Source of the DNA: Gemmatimonadota bacterium
GTDB lineage: Bacteria > Gemmatimonadota > Gemmatimonadetes > Longimicrobiales > Gaopeijiaceae
Direction: 5' to 3'
NCBI GenBank assembly: GCA_022826565.1
Contig: JAJDUP010000012.1
Location: forward strand, 124,001-188,000
Length of the DNA stretch: 64,000 nt
The notes under the pieces were generated by a model. The model was not told the origin of the DNA and ran no database searches. It saw only the letters and a program-made list of their open reading frames with translations. Positions 16,795 to 25,660 of this stretch are shown here, piece by piece. Positions within the stretch are counted from its first letter, which is position 1, and every line of letters starts with the position of its first letter. The position numbers were made by a program, and so were the translations under genes.

Positions 16795-17805
16795 ATGAAG
16801 GCCGTCCTCTACGACCGCCACGGCGGCGTCGACGAACTCTACCTGGGCGACGTCCCCACCCCCGACCCCGCCCCAGGCGAGGCCCTCATTCGCATTCGGG
16901 CCTGCGCCCTCAACGGCTTCGACCCCATGATGCTCGGCGGGACCACCGGGCTGCACGTCCCGCTCCCCATGATCCCATGCGGCGACGCGGCCGGCGAGGT
17001 GGCGGGGTTCGGTCCCGGGACGGACGCGGCGGGGTGGCAGGTCGGGGACCGCGCAATGATCGACCCCATCATCGACGGCCGGGGCATGCTCGGTGAGAAG
17101 GCGCCCGGGGCGGCGGTCGAGTACCTCGCGGTCCCGCTGGAGAACCTGGTGCGGATCCCCGTGGGTGTCTCGTTCGAGCATGCCGCCGCCCTTCCGGTTG
17201 CGTACGGGACCGCCGTGCGCATGATCGAGGAGCGCGCCAGGGTGCAACCGGGCGAGACGGTGCTGATCCTCGGCGCGACCGGCGGCGTCGGGGCCTGCTG
17301 CGTCCAACTCTGCAAGCGGATCGGCACGCAGGTGATCGCCACCGGCGGTTCGGCCTGGAAGCTGGCCCGGCTGAGCGCGCTCGGCGCCGACCACGTCATC
17401 TCGTCTCGCTCGGACGAGCTGGTGCGGCTGGTCAGAGGCATCGCAGGCAAGCCGCGCTATCACGATCCGGACTCGGGCGGCGTGGACGTCGTCATCAACT
17501 ACATCGGCGGCACCACCTGGGTGGACAGCCTGAAGGTGCTGCGCTTCCGGGGCCGCATGGTCACCTGCGGCGCCACCGCCGGCTACGACCCGCCGACCGA
17601 CATCCGCTACATCTGGAGTTTCGAGCAGACGATCATGGGCTCGGACGGCTGGAGCCGAGAGGGCCTGGCGCGCTTGCTCGACATGGTGGCCGCCGGCAAG
17701 CTCGAGCCGGTGATCCATGTGGTCAGACCCGTCGAGCGGATCCGCACGGCGATGAGCGAACTCATGGCGCGCGAGGTCTTCGGGAAGTCGGTGCTGACGC
17801 TGTGA
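16795..17805 (+). CDS. Zinc-type medium-chain dehydrogenase/quinone oxidoreductase
   Basis: A 336-residue MDR-superfamily protein starting four bases after the thioesterase stop. A GroES-like N-terminal domain (GEALIRIRACALNGFDPMML, IPCGDAAGEVAGFG) precedes a Rossmann domain with ILGATGGVGACCVQLCKRIG at about residues 157-176 for NADPH. The lack of the catalytic-zinc Cys and His pattern points to the quinone-oxidoreductase or enoyl-reductase subgroup. The stop overlaps the GTG of the next gene. It probably reduces an enoyl or carbonyl intermediate of the same pathway as its neighbours; the substrate is unknown. Confidence 0.85.
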   Translation: MKAVLYDRHGGVDELYLGDVPTPDPAPGEALIRIRACALNGFDPMMLGGTTGLHVPLPMIPCGDAAGEVAGFGPGTDAAGWQVGDRAMIDPIIDGRGMLGEKAPGAAVEYLAVPLENLVRIPVGVSFEHAAALPVAYGTAVRMIEERARVQPGETVLILGATGGVGACCVQLCKRIGTQVIATGGSAWKLARLSALGADHVISSRSDELVRLVRGIAGKPRYHDPDSGGVDVVINYIGGTTWVDSLKVLRFRGRMVTCGATAGYDPPTDIRYIWSFEQTIMGSDGWSREGLARLLDMVAAGKLEPVIHVVRPVERIRTAMSELMAREVFGKSVLTL

Positions 17806-19181
17806 GTGGGGTTCCGCCCGGCGAGCCCGCCGCCCGCGACCCGGTCGAGTATCCTATCGCCCAAAAGATCCCGCGTGCGGTCCTGGACGCCGAGGCCGAG
17901 CGGCTGACCGAGCTGAGGCAGGCCCCGATCCACCGGCGTGCGGGTGGCTACGCCCGCCTTGCCGGTCCCGGCTTCATGGCCGCCGCCCTCACCCTCGGGG
18001 CGGGCACCCTCACCTCGTCCATGCTCTCCGGCGCGACCTTCGGCTACCGCACCCTCTGGCTGATCTGGCTCTCCTGCGGCCTCGGCCTCTTCATGATGGC
18101 CGCGATGGCGCGCTTCACCTGCAAGGGCGGCTTCCGCGTCATCCAGGTGCAGAACCGGCGGCATTCGTGGCTGATCGGCTCGCTGATGACGGCGCTCGTG
18201 GGCACCGCAGCCGTCGCGGTCATCTTCAACTTCGGCCAGGTCGCGCTCGGCACCCACCTGATCGAGTCGCTCGCGCCCTTCGCCGGCTTTTCCTTCCCCG
18301 CCGAGTACAACTGGATCGTCTATGTGGCCGTCACGAGCTGGCTGATCCTCAGCTACGGACGCCGTGGCGGCACCGGCACGCGCCTCGTGGAATGGGTGAT
18401 GAAGGCGGGGATCGCGATCATGATCGCCGCGTTCGGCGCGGTGCTGCTGGTCGTGGGCGTCGACTGGGGAGCGGCGGCGCGGGGAACCTTCGTGCCGTGG
18501 CTGCCGGGCGGGGGGGAGGGGCTCGACCTCTTCATCGCGTCGTCCGCGGCCGCCGTGGGCGTGATGGACTGGGTCTTCTTCAACTACGCCGGGCTGGGGC
18601 GCGGCTGGGGCCGCAACCACGAGTCGCTGGCCCGCTTCGACGTCATCGCCGGGCTCTTCCTCCCCTTCGTGATCGTCAACTTCCTGGTGATCGGTGTCTT
18701 CGCTGCCACCCTCTTCCCGCAGGGGATCACGCCCGAATCGGCGCCCGAACTCGCGGCCGCGCTGATGCCGCTGCTCGGCCCGACCTGGTCTCAGATCCTC
18801 TTCTACGTGGGGTTCCTGGCCGTCCCGATCACGACCACCGTCGGGATGAGCCTGGCCGGCGCAATGGCCATCCACGAAGCCTTCGGGTGGGAGCCCGACA
18901 CCTCGTCGTGGCGCTGGAAGATCAGCGCGCTGCTGCCGCAGATCGCCTTCCTGGCGGCCTGGAACGCGCGTCCCGTCTGGCTCGTCATCGCGATCGCGGC
19001 TTTCCTGTCGCTCGCCAACAACGTCGTCGGCTGGTCCATGTACCTCCTGCTCAACGACCGCAAGGTTCTGGGCGCTGACCGCAGCAAATCGTACCTCTGG
19101 AACCTGGGCATCCTCCTGCAGGTCACGCTGCTGAACGGGATCGCCATCACCTACGTCTTCAACCGCCTGGGGTGGTGGTGA
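17802..19181 (+). CDS. Nramp-like membrane transporter
   Basis: A 459-residue inner-membrane protein starting at GTG 17802, overlapping the previous stop. About 11 hydrophobic segments follow a roughly 45-residue cytoplasmic N-terminus. The first transmembrane region (LAGPGFMAAALTLGAGTLTSSM) occupies the Nramp substrate-loop position but lacks the DPGN motif, and the protein is therefore, like 12633-14102, a divergent Nramp-superfamily member. It sits between a reductase and an acyl-CoA ligase, so an organic substrate or a cofactor metal are both possible. Its TGA overlaps the ATG of the next gene. Confidence 0.7.
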   Translation: MSGVPPGEPAARDPVEYPIAQKIPRAVLDAEAERLTELRQAPIHRRAGGYARLAGPGFMAAALTLGAGTLTSSMLSGATFGYRTLWLIWLSCGLGLFMMAAMARFTCKGGFRVIQVQNRRHSWLIGSLMTALVGTAAVAVIFNFGQVALGTHLIESLAPFAGFSFPAEYNWIVYVAVTSWLILSYGRRGGTGTRLVEWVMKAGIAIMIAAFGAVLLVVGVDWGAAARGTFVPWLPGGGEGLDLFIASSAAAVGVMDWVFFNYAGLGRGWGRNHESLARFDVIAGLFLPFVIVNFLVIGVFAATLFPQGITPESAPELAAALMPLLGPTWSQILFYVGFLAVPITTTVGMSLAGAMAIHEAFGWEPDTSSWRWKISALLPQIAFLAAWNARPVWLVIAIAAFLSLANNVVGWSMYLLLNDRKVLGADRSKSYLWNLGILLQVTLLNGIAITYVFNRLGWW

Positions 19182-19426
19182 TGGGCACGGCAAGCAGCAG
19201 CGGCAGCGCGCTGCAACGGCTCCTGAAGCGTCGCATCGGGCCATGGTCCGGGCGCGTTTGGGGACTTGTCCTGAACCTGGCCGCGAACGCGGTCACGTTG
19301 TGGGGCGTGTCGTCGCAGTTGCGCACGGGCAGCGGCTGGGCCTGGATCCTGATCGGGGGCGTGGCCACGGTCGCATGCATGGCGGTGCTGGCCCTGCCCG
19401 ACCGCGCGGCGGATCCGGCCGAGTGA
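19181..19426 (+). CDS. Small two-helix membrane protein (hypothetical)
   Basis: An 81-residue protein overlapping the carrier gene before it (TGATG) and the ligase after it (GTGA). A basic N-terminus (LKRRIGPWSGRVWG) is followed by two hydrophobic segments, LVLNLAANAVTLWGV and WAWILIGGVATVACMAVLAL, with a short acidic tail. Tight coupling between a 12-helix-type carrier and a ligase suggests a small accessory subunit of the transporter. I recognise no family. Confidence 0.65.
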   Translation: MGTASSSGSALQRLLKRRIGPWSGRVWGLVLNLAANAVTLWGVSSQLRTGSGWAWILIGGVATVACMAVLALPDRAADPAE

Positions 19427-20976
19427 ACAACCTCGGCTACTGGCTGCACGACGCCCGTGCCGAGTTCCCGGACCGCGTCGCGCTGATAGACCTGTCGCGC
19501 ACCCCTCCCCGCGAGGTCACCTACCGCGAGCTCGACGAGCGCATGAACCGTGTCGCGAACCTGCTCACGGCGGCGGGGATCCGGGCTGGCGACCGATTCG
19601 TGCTTGGCGCCGCCAACCGCTTCGAGTTCGTCGAGATCATGTTCGGCGGCATGCGCTGCGGCGCGGTGCCCGTGCCCCTCAACTTCAAGCTCTCGGCCGA
19701 GTCGCTCGAGCACGTTGTCGCGGACGCCGATTGCCGGGCGGCGTTCGTCGAGGTCGCGGTCACGGAGCGCTCTGCGGCGGTCGTGGAGCAGTTGGGGATC
19801 GAGAAGAGGTGGGAGGTCGGCGGCGGCGAGACGGCGGACGAACCGGCCCGCGCCGGCTGGTTCGACTATGCAGCCGTCCTTGCGGAAGCGTCACCGGACT
19901 TCGATCCCCCCGTTCTCGGCGCGCACCACCCCGCCTTCCAGCCGTACACGTCCGGATCGACCGGAAAGCCCAAGGGCGTCGTCCTCGACCACGAGGGACA
20001 GATCTGGTGGGTGCGCTGCCTGAAGAAATACTGGCCGTCCGGGCCGGACGACCGGGCGCTCGCAGCAGTGCCGCTCTACCACAAGAACGCGATGGCGGGC
20101 GCGGTCAAGCCGCTGCTCCAGGCGGGGGGATCGGTCGTGATTCTCCCCGGGTTCGAGCCGGTGGCCTTCCTGCAGGCGCTGAGCGAATACCGATGCACGC
20201 AGGTCGGTGCGGTCCCGGCGGTCTTCACGATCCTGCTCGACCATATGAACCTCATACGGAGGCTCGACTTCTCGGCGCTCAGGAAGGTCGTGCTCGGATC
20301 CGCCCCCGTGCAGCCGGAGCTGATGGACGCGGTGGAGCGTGCGTTCGGCGTGCAGGTGGGTGAGAGCTACGGCCTGACCGAGGGTGGCCCCGTCATGCTC
20401 GGCCCCCCGCCCGACGGCCGCCCGGTGCCCAGGGGAAGCTGCGGCGCGGCGTGGCCCGAGGGCGAGATCAGGCTCATGCGCGACGGCGTCGAGGATGCGC
20501 GGTACGGTGAGCTGTGGGTCCGCAATCCCGGCGTGACGACCGGTTATCACAACCTGCCCGAGGTCAACGCGGCGCGGATCCGGGACGGCTGGCTCGCGAC
20601 CGGCGACCTGTTTCGCCGCGACGAAGACGGGTTCTTCCATTTCAGGGGCCGCACGGACGACATGTTCAACTCGGGCGGCGAGAATATCTACCCCAAGGAG
20701 GTCGAGGACCTGCTGCTCTCGCATCCTGATGTGCTCGATGCGGCGGTGGTGCCGGTGCCGCACGCGGTGAAGGGTGAGGTGCCTGCGGCGATGGTCAAGG
20801 TCGCGGCGGGGTCGGCTGCAACGGCCGACGCGCTCAGGATGTACACGCTGGACCGCGGGCCCGCGTATGCGCACCCGAGGCATATCGTGCTGGTGCGCGA
20901 GATGCCGCTGACGGGGGTGGGTAAAGTGGACCGGACGGAGATCGTGGAGGTGTTGCGAAGTTCAGCAACAGGCTGA
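19423..20976 (+). CDS. Acyl-CoA synthetase (AMP-dependent ligase)
   Basis: A 517-residue adenylate-forming enzyme starting at GTG 19423 with a GTGA overlap to the gene before. The P-loop-like AMP motif YTSGSTGKPKGV is at residues 175-186; YGLTEGGPVM and the WLATGDLFRRDEDGFFHFRGRTDD segment with the hinge Asp-Arg are present, and LTGVGKVDR near the C-terminus carries the catalytic Lys. It activates a carboxylic acid to acyl-CoA through acyl-AMP. With the thioesterase, reductase and carrier upstream it forms a likely acid-uptake and activation operon; the acid is not identifiable. Confidence 0.9.
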   Translation: MNNLGYWLHDARAEFPDRVALIDLSRTPPREVTYRELDERMNRVANLLTAAGIRAGDRFVLGAANRFEFVEIMFGGMRCGAVPVPLNFKLSAESLEHVVADADCRAAFVEVAVTERSAAVVEQLGIEKRWEVGGGETADEPARAGWFDYAAVLAEASPDFDPPVLGAHHPAFQPYTSGSTGKPKGVVLDHEGQIWWVRCLKKYWPSGPDDRALAAVPLYHKNAMAGAVKPLLQAGGSVVILPGFEPVAFLQALSEYRCTQVGAVPAVFTILLDHMNLIRRLDFSALRKVVLGSAPVQPELMDAVERAFGVQVGESYGLTEGGPVMLGPPPDGRPVPRGSCGAAWPEGEIRLMRDGVEDARYGELWVRNPGVTTGYHNLPEVNAARIRDGWLATGDLFRRDEDGFFHFRGRTDDMFNSGGENIYPKEVEDLLLSHPDVLDAAVVPVPHAVKGEVPAAMVKVAAGSAATADALRMYTLDRGPAYAHPRHIVLVREMPLTGVGKVDRTEIVEVLRSSATG

Positions 20977-21104
20977 TTCCAGCGGGGCCGCAACGAGCCG
21001 AGGCGGACCTCGTCATCGAGGGGTCTGAGGGCTTGACGGTGGTCGACGTGGACGGCGGCGTAGCGCCGTTGACGGGCTCCGGGCTCGGCGTCAATTTCGG
21101 TCGG

Positions 21105-22436
21105 ATGCGGAAGCTGCGAGTGCCGTGGGGCGTAGTGCGGGCCCCCAAGCCGATCGACGTTGCGGGACTCGGGTGCGCCCTGGGCTACGGAGTGCTCTCC
21201 TGGTCCGCGCGCCAGTCGGGCGATCCGCCGCTGATCCTCTTCCTTGGGGTCGCCGCGTGGGCCGCCCTGCTCACCTTCGGCCTGTACGCATACCACCGCC
21301 GCAACCCGGACGAGGCGTTTCCGCTGGGCCGCCTCCTCGGATGGGCCATCGTCTTTCGCATCTGCGGACTGCTGGGCGGGCCGATCTACGAGGACGACTT
21401 CTACCGCTACCTCTGGGACGCGTTTCGCTTCGCGCAGGAAGGCACGCCCTACGGTGCGCCGCCGGAAGCCTTCTTCGCCGACCCCGGGGTGCCCGCGCGG
21501 TTCCAGCGAATCCTCGACCAGATCAACTACCCGGAGCTGCCGACGATCTACGGGCCGGTGACCCAGCTCGTCTTTCTGCTGGGCTACGGGCTGAGCCCCG
21601 GTAACATCGCCGCGCTGCAGTTGCCGCTGATCCTGGTCGACCTCTTCGCCATCGGCCTGCTGCTTCGCCTGGCGCCGGCGCGCGCGGTGCTCCTGTACGC
21701 CTGGTGTCCGCTCGTGATCAAGGAGATCGCGTTTACGGCCCATCCCGACGGCGTAGGGGTCTGCCTGCTGCTCGTGGCGGTCCTGCTGGCGCAAAGGGGC
21801 CGCATGCCCGGTGCCGCCGTATGCCTCGGGCTGGCCGTCGGCGCCAAGGTGCTGGCGCTGCTGCTGGTGCCGTTTGTCCTTGCGCGGGCCCGGCCGGTCC
21901 ATTGGGGGATGTTCGCGGGTACACTGTTGTTCCTCTATCTGCCCTTCGTCCTCCAGGGTGCCACCGACCTGGGAACTTTGGTGGTGTTCGCGCGGGAGTG
22001 GGAATTCAATGCGGCCCTGTTCGCGTTCCTGAAGCCGTGGATGTCCAATCCCGCGGCCCGGGCGACCTGCGGGCTGGCGCTGGCATGTGGCGTCGCCTGG
22101 TACCATGCGGTGTATCGGAGATCGGCTTCGGCGGCCGTTCCGCGCGGCGACTGGATCTACGGCGGATTCCTCGCCTTGTGGCCGGTCGTCAACGCGTGGT
22201 ACCTGCTGTGGCTGCTGCCCTTTGCGGCGATCCGACCGAGCGCGTGGGCCTGGACTGCATCGGTGGCAGTGCTGCTCTCCTACCTGACGGGACTGAATCT
22301 GAACGATTTGCAGATGGAGCCCTTCGGGCATCCGTTCTGGGTGCGCCCGGTGGAGTATGGTTTGATCCTGACGGCGATGATGTATGACTTGAGCCGGCGC
22401 CGGGGCATCGGCGGTCGCCTGCCGGACTCGGCGTAG
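21105..22436 (+). CDS. Polytopic membrane glycosyltransferase-like protein (GT87/GT-C type)
   Basis: A 443-residue integral membrane protein with about ten hydrophobic segments. An early exoplasmic loop carries YEDDFYRYLWDAFRFAQEGTPYG, with the acidic pair typical of GT-C glycosyltransferases that use polyprenyl-phosphate sugars, and the later WEFNAALFAFLKPW loop fits the same group. It precedes a GT2 enzyme by 24 bases, which suggests the two act on one envelope glycan or lipid. The start is uncertain: 21105 (MRKLRV) is used, but a TTG at 21033 with GAGGG upstream would add 24 residues. Confidence 0.72.
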   Translation: MRKLRVPWGVVRAPKPIDVAGLGCALGYGVLSWSARQSGDPPLILFLGVAAWAALLTFGLYAYHRRNPDEAFPLGRLLGWAIVFRICGLLGGPIYEDDFYRYLWDAFRFAQEGTPYGAPPEAFFADPGVPARFQRILDQINYPELPTIYGPVTQLVFLLGYGLSPGNIAALQLPLILVDLFAIGLLLRLAPARAVLLYAWCPLVIKEIAFTAHPDGVGVCLLLVAVLLAQRGRMPGAAVCLGLAVGAKVLALLLVPFVLARARPVHWGMFAGTLLFLYLPFVLQGATDLGTLVVFAREWEFNAALFAFLKPWMSNPAARATCGLALACGVAWYHAVYRRSASAAVPRGDWIYGGFLALWPVVNAWYLLWLLPFAAIRPSAWAWTASVAVLLSYLTGLNLNDLQMEPFGHPFWVRPVEYGLILTAMMYDLSRRRGIGGRLPDSA

Positions 22437-22460
22437 GCGCCCGCCGCCGTGTACGGAGGG

Positions 22461-23198
22461 ATGACGGTCGGCGTGGTCGTACCGGCGAGGGACGAGGAGC
22501 AGAATATCGGAGCTGTCGTTGCCGACCTGCTCGCACTGCGCGACGACCGGGGCACGCGCCTGGTCGACGACTTTGTCGTCTGCGACAACGGATCGGCGGA
22601 CGAGACGGCGCTCAGAGCGCGTGATGCGGGGGCGCGGACGGTGCGACAGGACACACCGGGCTACGGACTGGCGTGTCTGACGGCCCTTGCGGCCCTCCGT
22701 CCGGTCGATGTCGTGCTCTTCACGGACGGCGACCGGTCGTTCAAGGCCGCGCAGGGACTCGGGCTGCTCGATGCCATCGCCGACGGGGCCGATCTGGCCA
22801 TCGGCTCACGAGTGCTGGGCCGGCGGGAGCCGGGCGCCCTGTCGTTCCCGCAACTGGCCGGCAACCGGATTGCCAGCCTGCTTATCCGCCTGCTGTGGGG
22901 GGCGGCGGTAACCGACCTCGGTCCCTACCGCGCCATTCGCTCCGAGGCGCTCCAGCGCCTTGACATGCAGGACCGCACATACGGCTGGACCGTCGAGATG
23001 CAGATCAAGGCCATCCAGCTCGGATTCGGGATCGCGGAGGTACCCGTGGACGCCTTGCGACGCCGTTTTGGCCGGTCTAAGGTAGGGGGCACAGTGCGGG
23101 GCGTGGTCGGCGCCAGCGTGGGAATCCTCTCGATGATCTCCCGGCTGCGCTGGCAGCAGGCGTGCTCACGCCGGCCGGTGCACTCCCCTGGGCCCTAG
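22461..23198 (+). CDS. GT2 family glycosyltransferase
   Basis: A 245-residue cytoplasmic GT-A enzyme. VGVVVPARDEEQNIGAVVADL at the N-terminus, CDNGSADET, and FTDGDRSF as the metal-binding DxD, define a family-2 transferase. The SRVLGRREPGALSFPQ and GNRIASLL segments resemble the dolichyl/polyprenyl-phosphate glucosyl- or mannosyltransferase subgroup. It likely charges a lipid carrier for the membrane transferase encoded just before. A GTG at 22449 is an alternative start; the GGAGGG directly before ATG 22461 is too close to act as its ribosome-binding site, so the start remains open. Confidence 0.85.
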   Translation: MTVGVVVPARDEEQNIGAVVADLLALRDDRGTRLVDDFVVCDNGSADETALRARDAGARTVRQDTPGYGLACLTALAALRPVDVVLFTDGDRSFKAAQGLGLLDAIADGADLAIGSRVLGRREPGALSFPQLAGNRIASLLIRLLWGAAVTDLGPYRAIRSEALQRLDMQDRTYGWTVEMQIKAIQLGFGIAEVPVDALRRRFGRSKVGGTVRGVVGASVGILSMISRLRWQQACSRRPVHSPGP

Positions 23199-23243
23199 GA
23201 CCGGGCAAGGCAACGCTCGATGAGCAGAAGGGAAGTACCCGAT

Positions 23244-24116
23244 ATGAACCGGTTGGCGCGGGTGCGGGAAACATGCGCCCTGGTGGCGGTTCGGTTCCGT
23301 CCGCTGGGGCTGCTCTGCCTCGTTGTGCCGGGCATGGCGTCGTGCGGCACTCCGTCCGCCGACGTGAGCTGGGCCGACCACGACCCGAACAATAGCGAGC
23401 GGCTCGACCACAGCGAGTGGCAGGCACTGCTGGACACCTACCTGATCACCGACGACCCTTCCGGCGTGAACCTGGTGGACTACGCGAAGCTGCAGGGGAA
23501 CGATGCGGACCAGGAGCGTCTCGCCGGGTACATCGACTACCTGCAGGAGCTGGACCCGCGGCAGTACGCGAAGGACGTGCAGATGGCGTACTGGATCAAT
23601 CTCTACAACGCGGTGACCCTGCGGGTGGTACTGGACGAATACCCCGTCGAATCGATCAAGGAAATCCACGAGGGCCTGATTCCCGGGACGGGGCCATGGG
23701 GTGACGTTCATGCGATGGCAGCCGGGGAGCCGCTGACGCTGGACAACATCGAACACGACATTCTGCGCCCCATCTGGCAGGACAACCGGATCCACTACGC
23801 CGTAAACTGCGCCAGCATGGGCTGCCCGAACCTGGCCCCGGAAGCCTACACCGCGGACAACCTGGAGCGGCTGCTGGAGCAGGGGGCGCGAGACTACGTG
23901 AATCACGTGCGGGGCGCGGAACTCCTGGACGAAGCGTTCGGCGTCGTCTCCAGCATCTACTACTGGTACCACGAGGACTTCGGGGACTCCGAGGCCGGCG
24001 TGCTGGAGCATCTGCGCCAATATGCGGAGGGCGACCTGGCCGAGCAGCTGAGGGATTTCGACGGGTCACTCGACCACGAGTACGACTGGAGCTTGAACGC
24101 GCCGTCTACCCCGTGA
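23244..24116 (+). CDS. DUF547 domain lipoprotein
   Basis: A 290-residue exported protein with a DUF547 domain. The signal region ends GLLCLVVPGMASCG, a lipobox-like Cys near residue 35. The domain is recognised by QMAYWINLYNAVTLRVVLDEYP and HYAVNCASMGCPNLAPEAY, both highly conserved in the family, plus YDWSLN at the end. Function of DUF547 is unknown. ATG 23244 is preferred because AAGGGA at 23229-23234 sits nine bases upstream; ATG 23220 is possible. The gene ends at a strong hairpin facing a convergent outer-membrane gene. Confidence 0.85.
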   Translation: MNRLARVRETCALVAVRFRPLGLLCLVVPGMASCGTPSADVSWADHDPNNSERLDHSEWQALLDTYLITDDPSGVNLVDYAKLQGNDADQERLAGYIDYLQELDPRQYAKDVQMAYWINLYNAVTLRVVLDEYPVESIKEIHEGLIPGTGPWGDVHAMAAGEPLTLDNIEHDILRPIWQDNRIHYAVNCASMGCPNLAPEAYTADNLERLLEQGARDYVNHVRGAELLDEAFGVVSSIYYWYHEDFGDSEAGVLEHLRQYAEGDLAEQLRDFDGSLDHEYDWSLNAPSTP

Positions 24117-24122
24117 CTTGCG

Positions 24123-24156
24123 GTGAGGCGTCGGCAAGGGAACCGCGACGCCTCAC
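24123..24156. terminator. Hairpin between convergent genes, probable bidirectional terminator
   Basis: A perfect 11-bp inverted repeat, GTGAGGCGTCG at 24123-24133 and CGACGCCTCAC at 24146-24156, with a 12-nt loop. It starts seven bases after the DUF547 stop and is 23 bases before the stop of the convergent gene. An AAAA run on the right flank gives a short U-tract only for minus-strand transcripts on the wrong side, so it is not a canonical intrinsic terminator; a structure-only or Rho-assisted terminator is likely. Confidence 0.6.
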
Positions 24157-24178
24157 AAAACCTGACGTCGGGGGGACT

Positions 24179-25132
24179 CTAAAAGCCCTCGCCGAAGCTG
24201 CCGCCGAACCCGACGGTGAGACCGAAGCCCAGGATCCGCGACTTGGCGGTATTTCGCCCACCCACCACCTGTCCGAAGAATGCGCTCATGCCAACGGTTC
24301 CGGTCAGGTCGGTCAGCAGCCGGCCGCCCAACATCTGCGCATCTTCCTGAAGCCCGGGAAACCGGCTTGGTGAGAACCCGTCGCCGCCGATGTCCAGACC
24401 GGAGAGTGCGTTGACCATCCGGTAATCGGCACCGAGCGTCACGCGGCTGCCGACCGGGAGGAAGAGAAACATGTTGACGAACATGTCTGCGGGGATGTCG
24501 ACCGTCTCGCCTGCCGCACCGGCCGCGCCGACGGCGTCGGGGTTGACATCGGTGCTGCCGCGGTTGCGATAGCCGACTTCCGCCGAGACCCCGAGGGCAT
24601 CCCAGAACTTCCCGATGACGAGCGAGGTCTCAATACCGTTGCCACCGTCTCCCAGCGAGTTGATATAACCGGTGTCGTAACCGCCGGCGATGATCGCGCC
24701 TACCCGAAGCGCAACGCTGGGCGCGTCGCTGATCAGTTCGTCGACGACCCGCCAGGTGACGGCGACGTTGGTGTCGAACAGACCGCTGTAGCTCTCCTGG
24801 CCGCCGGCCGGGCCGACTGCCCCCGCTACGAAGCTCCTCGCCCAAGCGGTTTGCACGTCCAGCGCCACCGCGTCGTGAAGAGCGTAGTTGAGCCCCATCC
24901 ACACGGTATTCTGCCCGAGGTTGGCGCCGGTCGCCTCCAGTGGTCCCTTGACCGTGGTCGTCTCGCGGTAGAACTCGTGCGCGTTCTGGTTGACGTACGA
25001 AATGCTGAAGGTGCCGGTCCCGGGCTCGGCGATCCACGCCGTACCCTGCGCGACGGCCGGGCGCGCCGCCAGGCACGCCAATAGACTCGATGCGGCCAGA
25101 ACGGCTGCAAACAATCTGCGGACGCGAGACAT
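24179..25132 (-). CDS. Outer-membrane beta-barrel protein (transporter-like)
   Basis: A 317-residue protein with a signal peptide (FAAVLAASSLLACLAARPAVAQ, cleavage after AQ near residue 29). The mature part is rich in alternating strands and ends GFGLTVGFGGSFGEGF, with the C-terminal Phe expected of BAM-inserted barrels. Segments such as TFSISYVNQNAHEF and TVWMGLNYALHDAVALDVQT resemble phenol-degradation/meta-pathway-like outer-membrane barrels. It lies 52 bases after a small secreted-protein gene and has GGAAGGGG before the start. Ligand unknown. Confidence 0.7.
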   Translation of the reverse strand: MSRVRRLFAAVLAASSLLACLAARPAVAQGTAWIAEPGTGTFSISYVNQNAHEFYRETTTVKGPLEATGANLGQNTVWMGLNYALHDAVALDVQTAWARSFVAGAVGPAGGQESYSGLFDTNVAVTWRVVDELISDAPSVALRVGAIIAGGYDTGYINSLGDGGNGIETSLVIGKFWDALGVSAEVGYRNRGSTDVNPDAVGAAGAAGETVDIPADMFVNMFLFLPVGSRVTLGADYRMVNALSGLDIGGDGFSPSRFPGLQEDAQMLGGRLLTDLTGTVGMSAFFGQVVGGRNTAKSRILGFGLTVGFGGSFGEGF

Positions 25133-25184
25133 TGCGTGTCCCCTTCCAGTATGGGTCGGTTTCGCGCACCCGAAGCGGTGCGCG

Positions 25185-25562
25185 TTATCCGGCTGACTCC
25201 AGCTTGAAGCGGCGGCTCAGGAAGTAGTGCACGACCTCCATGCGGATCCCGCAGTCGTCGACCTCCGGACCACAGAGCGCCTGGACCGTTTCGTCGTCCG
25301 GGGATCCGGTTTCCTCGCCATCGTAGACCGCCGCGAGGCTGGCCGTCAGGCTGAGCGCCCGATCGCGGTCGAGATCGTCCTTCTGGATCGGACAGTCGTC
25401 GCAGGCAAGCACCTTGAACGTCAGTGCCTTGCCCTGCGAGTAGGCCTTCCGCGGGCTGATCTGGCCAGGCCCGTGTCCGATCGATCCGGATGGCGAGATC
25501 GGCGCATAGGTGAAGCCGAGGGTGGCTGCGACCAGCACGGCCGCACAGACTGAGCGAATCAT
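25185..25562 (-). CDS. Small secreted cysteine-containing protein (hypothetical)
   Basis: A 125-residue protein with a signal peptide (MIRSVCAAVLVAATLGFTYA) and four cysteines in the mature part, in the pairs CDDC and C-GPEVDDC. This pattern could form disulfides or bind a metal. No family recognised. AGGGG sits upstream of ATG 25562, and a possible TTGACA box at 25659-25664 lies in the end of the lutC-like gene. It is followed closely by the outer-membrane barrel gene, so both may act in the same envelope process. Confidence 0.65.
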   Translation of the reverse strand: MIRSVCAAVLVAATLGFTYAPISPSGSIGHGPGQISPRKAYSQGKALTFKVLACDDCPIQKDDLDRDRALSLTASLAAVYDGEETGSPDDETVQALCGPEVDDCGIRMEVVHYFLSRRFKLESAG

Positions 25563-25660
25563 TGAATACCCCTTTATCGCAACGTGGCTTTTCGATTGAC
25601 GCATCGTGTCGGCCTTTGACCGGCCATGTGGCCAATACTCCGGTCGACGCGGCGCGCGTG

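Noticed and set aside
24123-24156. Canonical intrinsic terminator with U-tract
   Set aside because: The stem is strong, but no T-run follows on either transcript; kept only as a structure between convergent genes.
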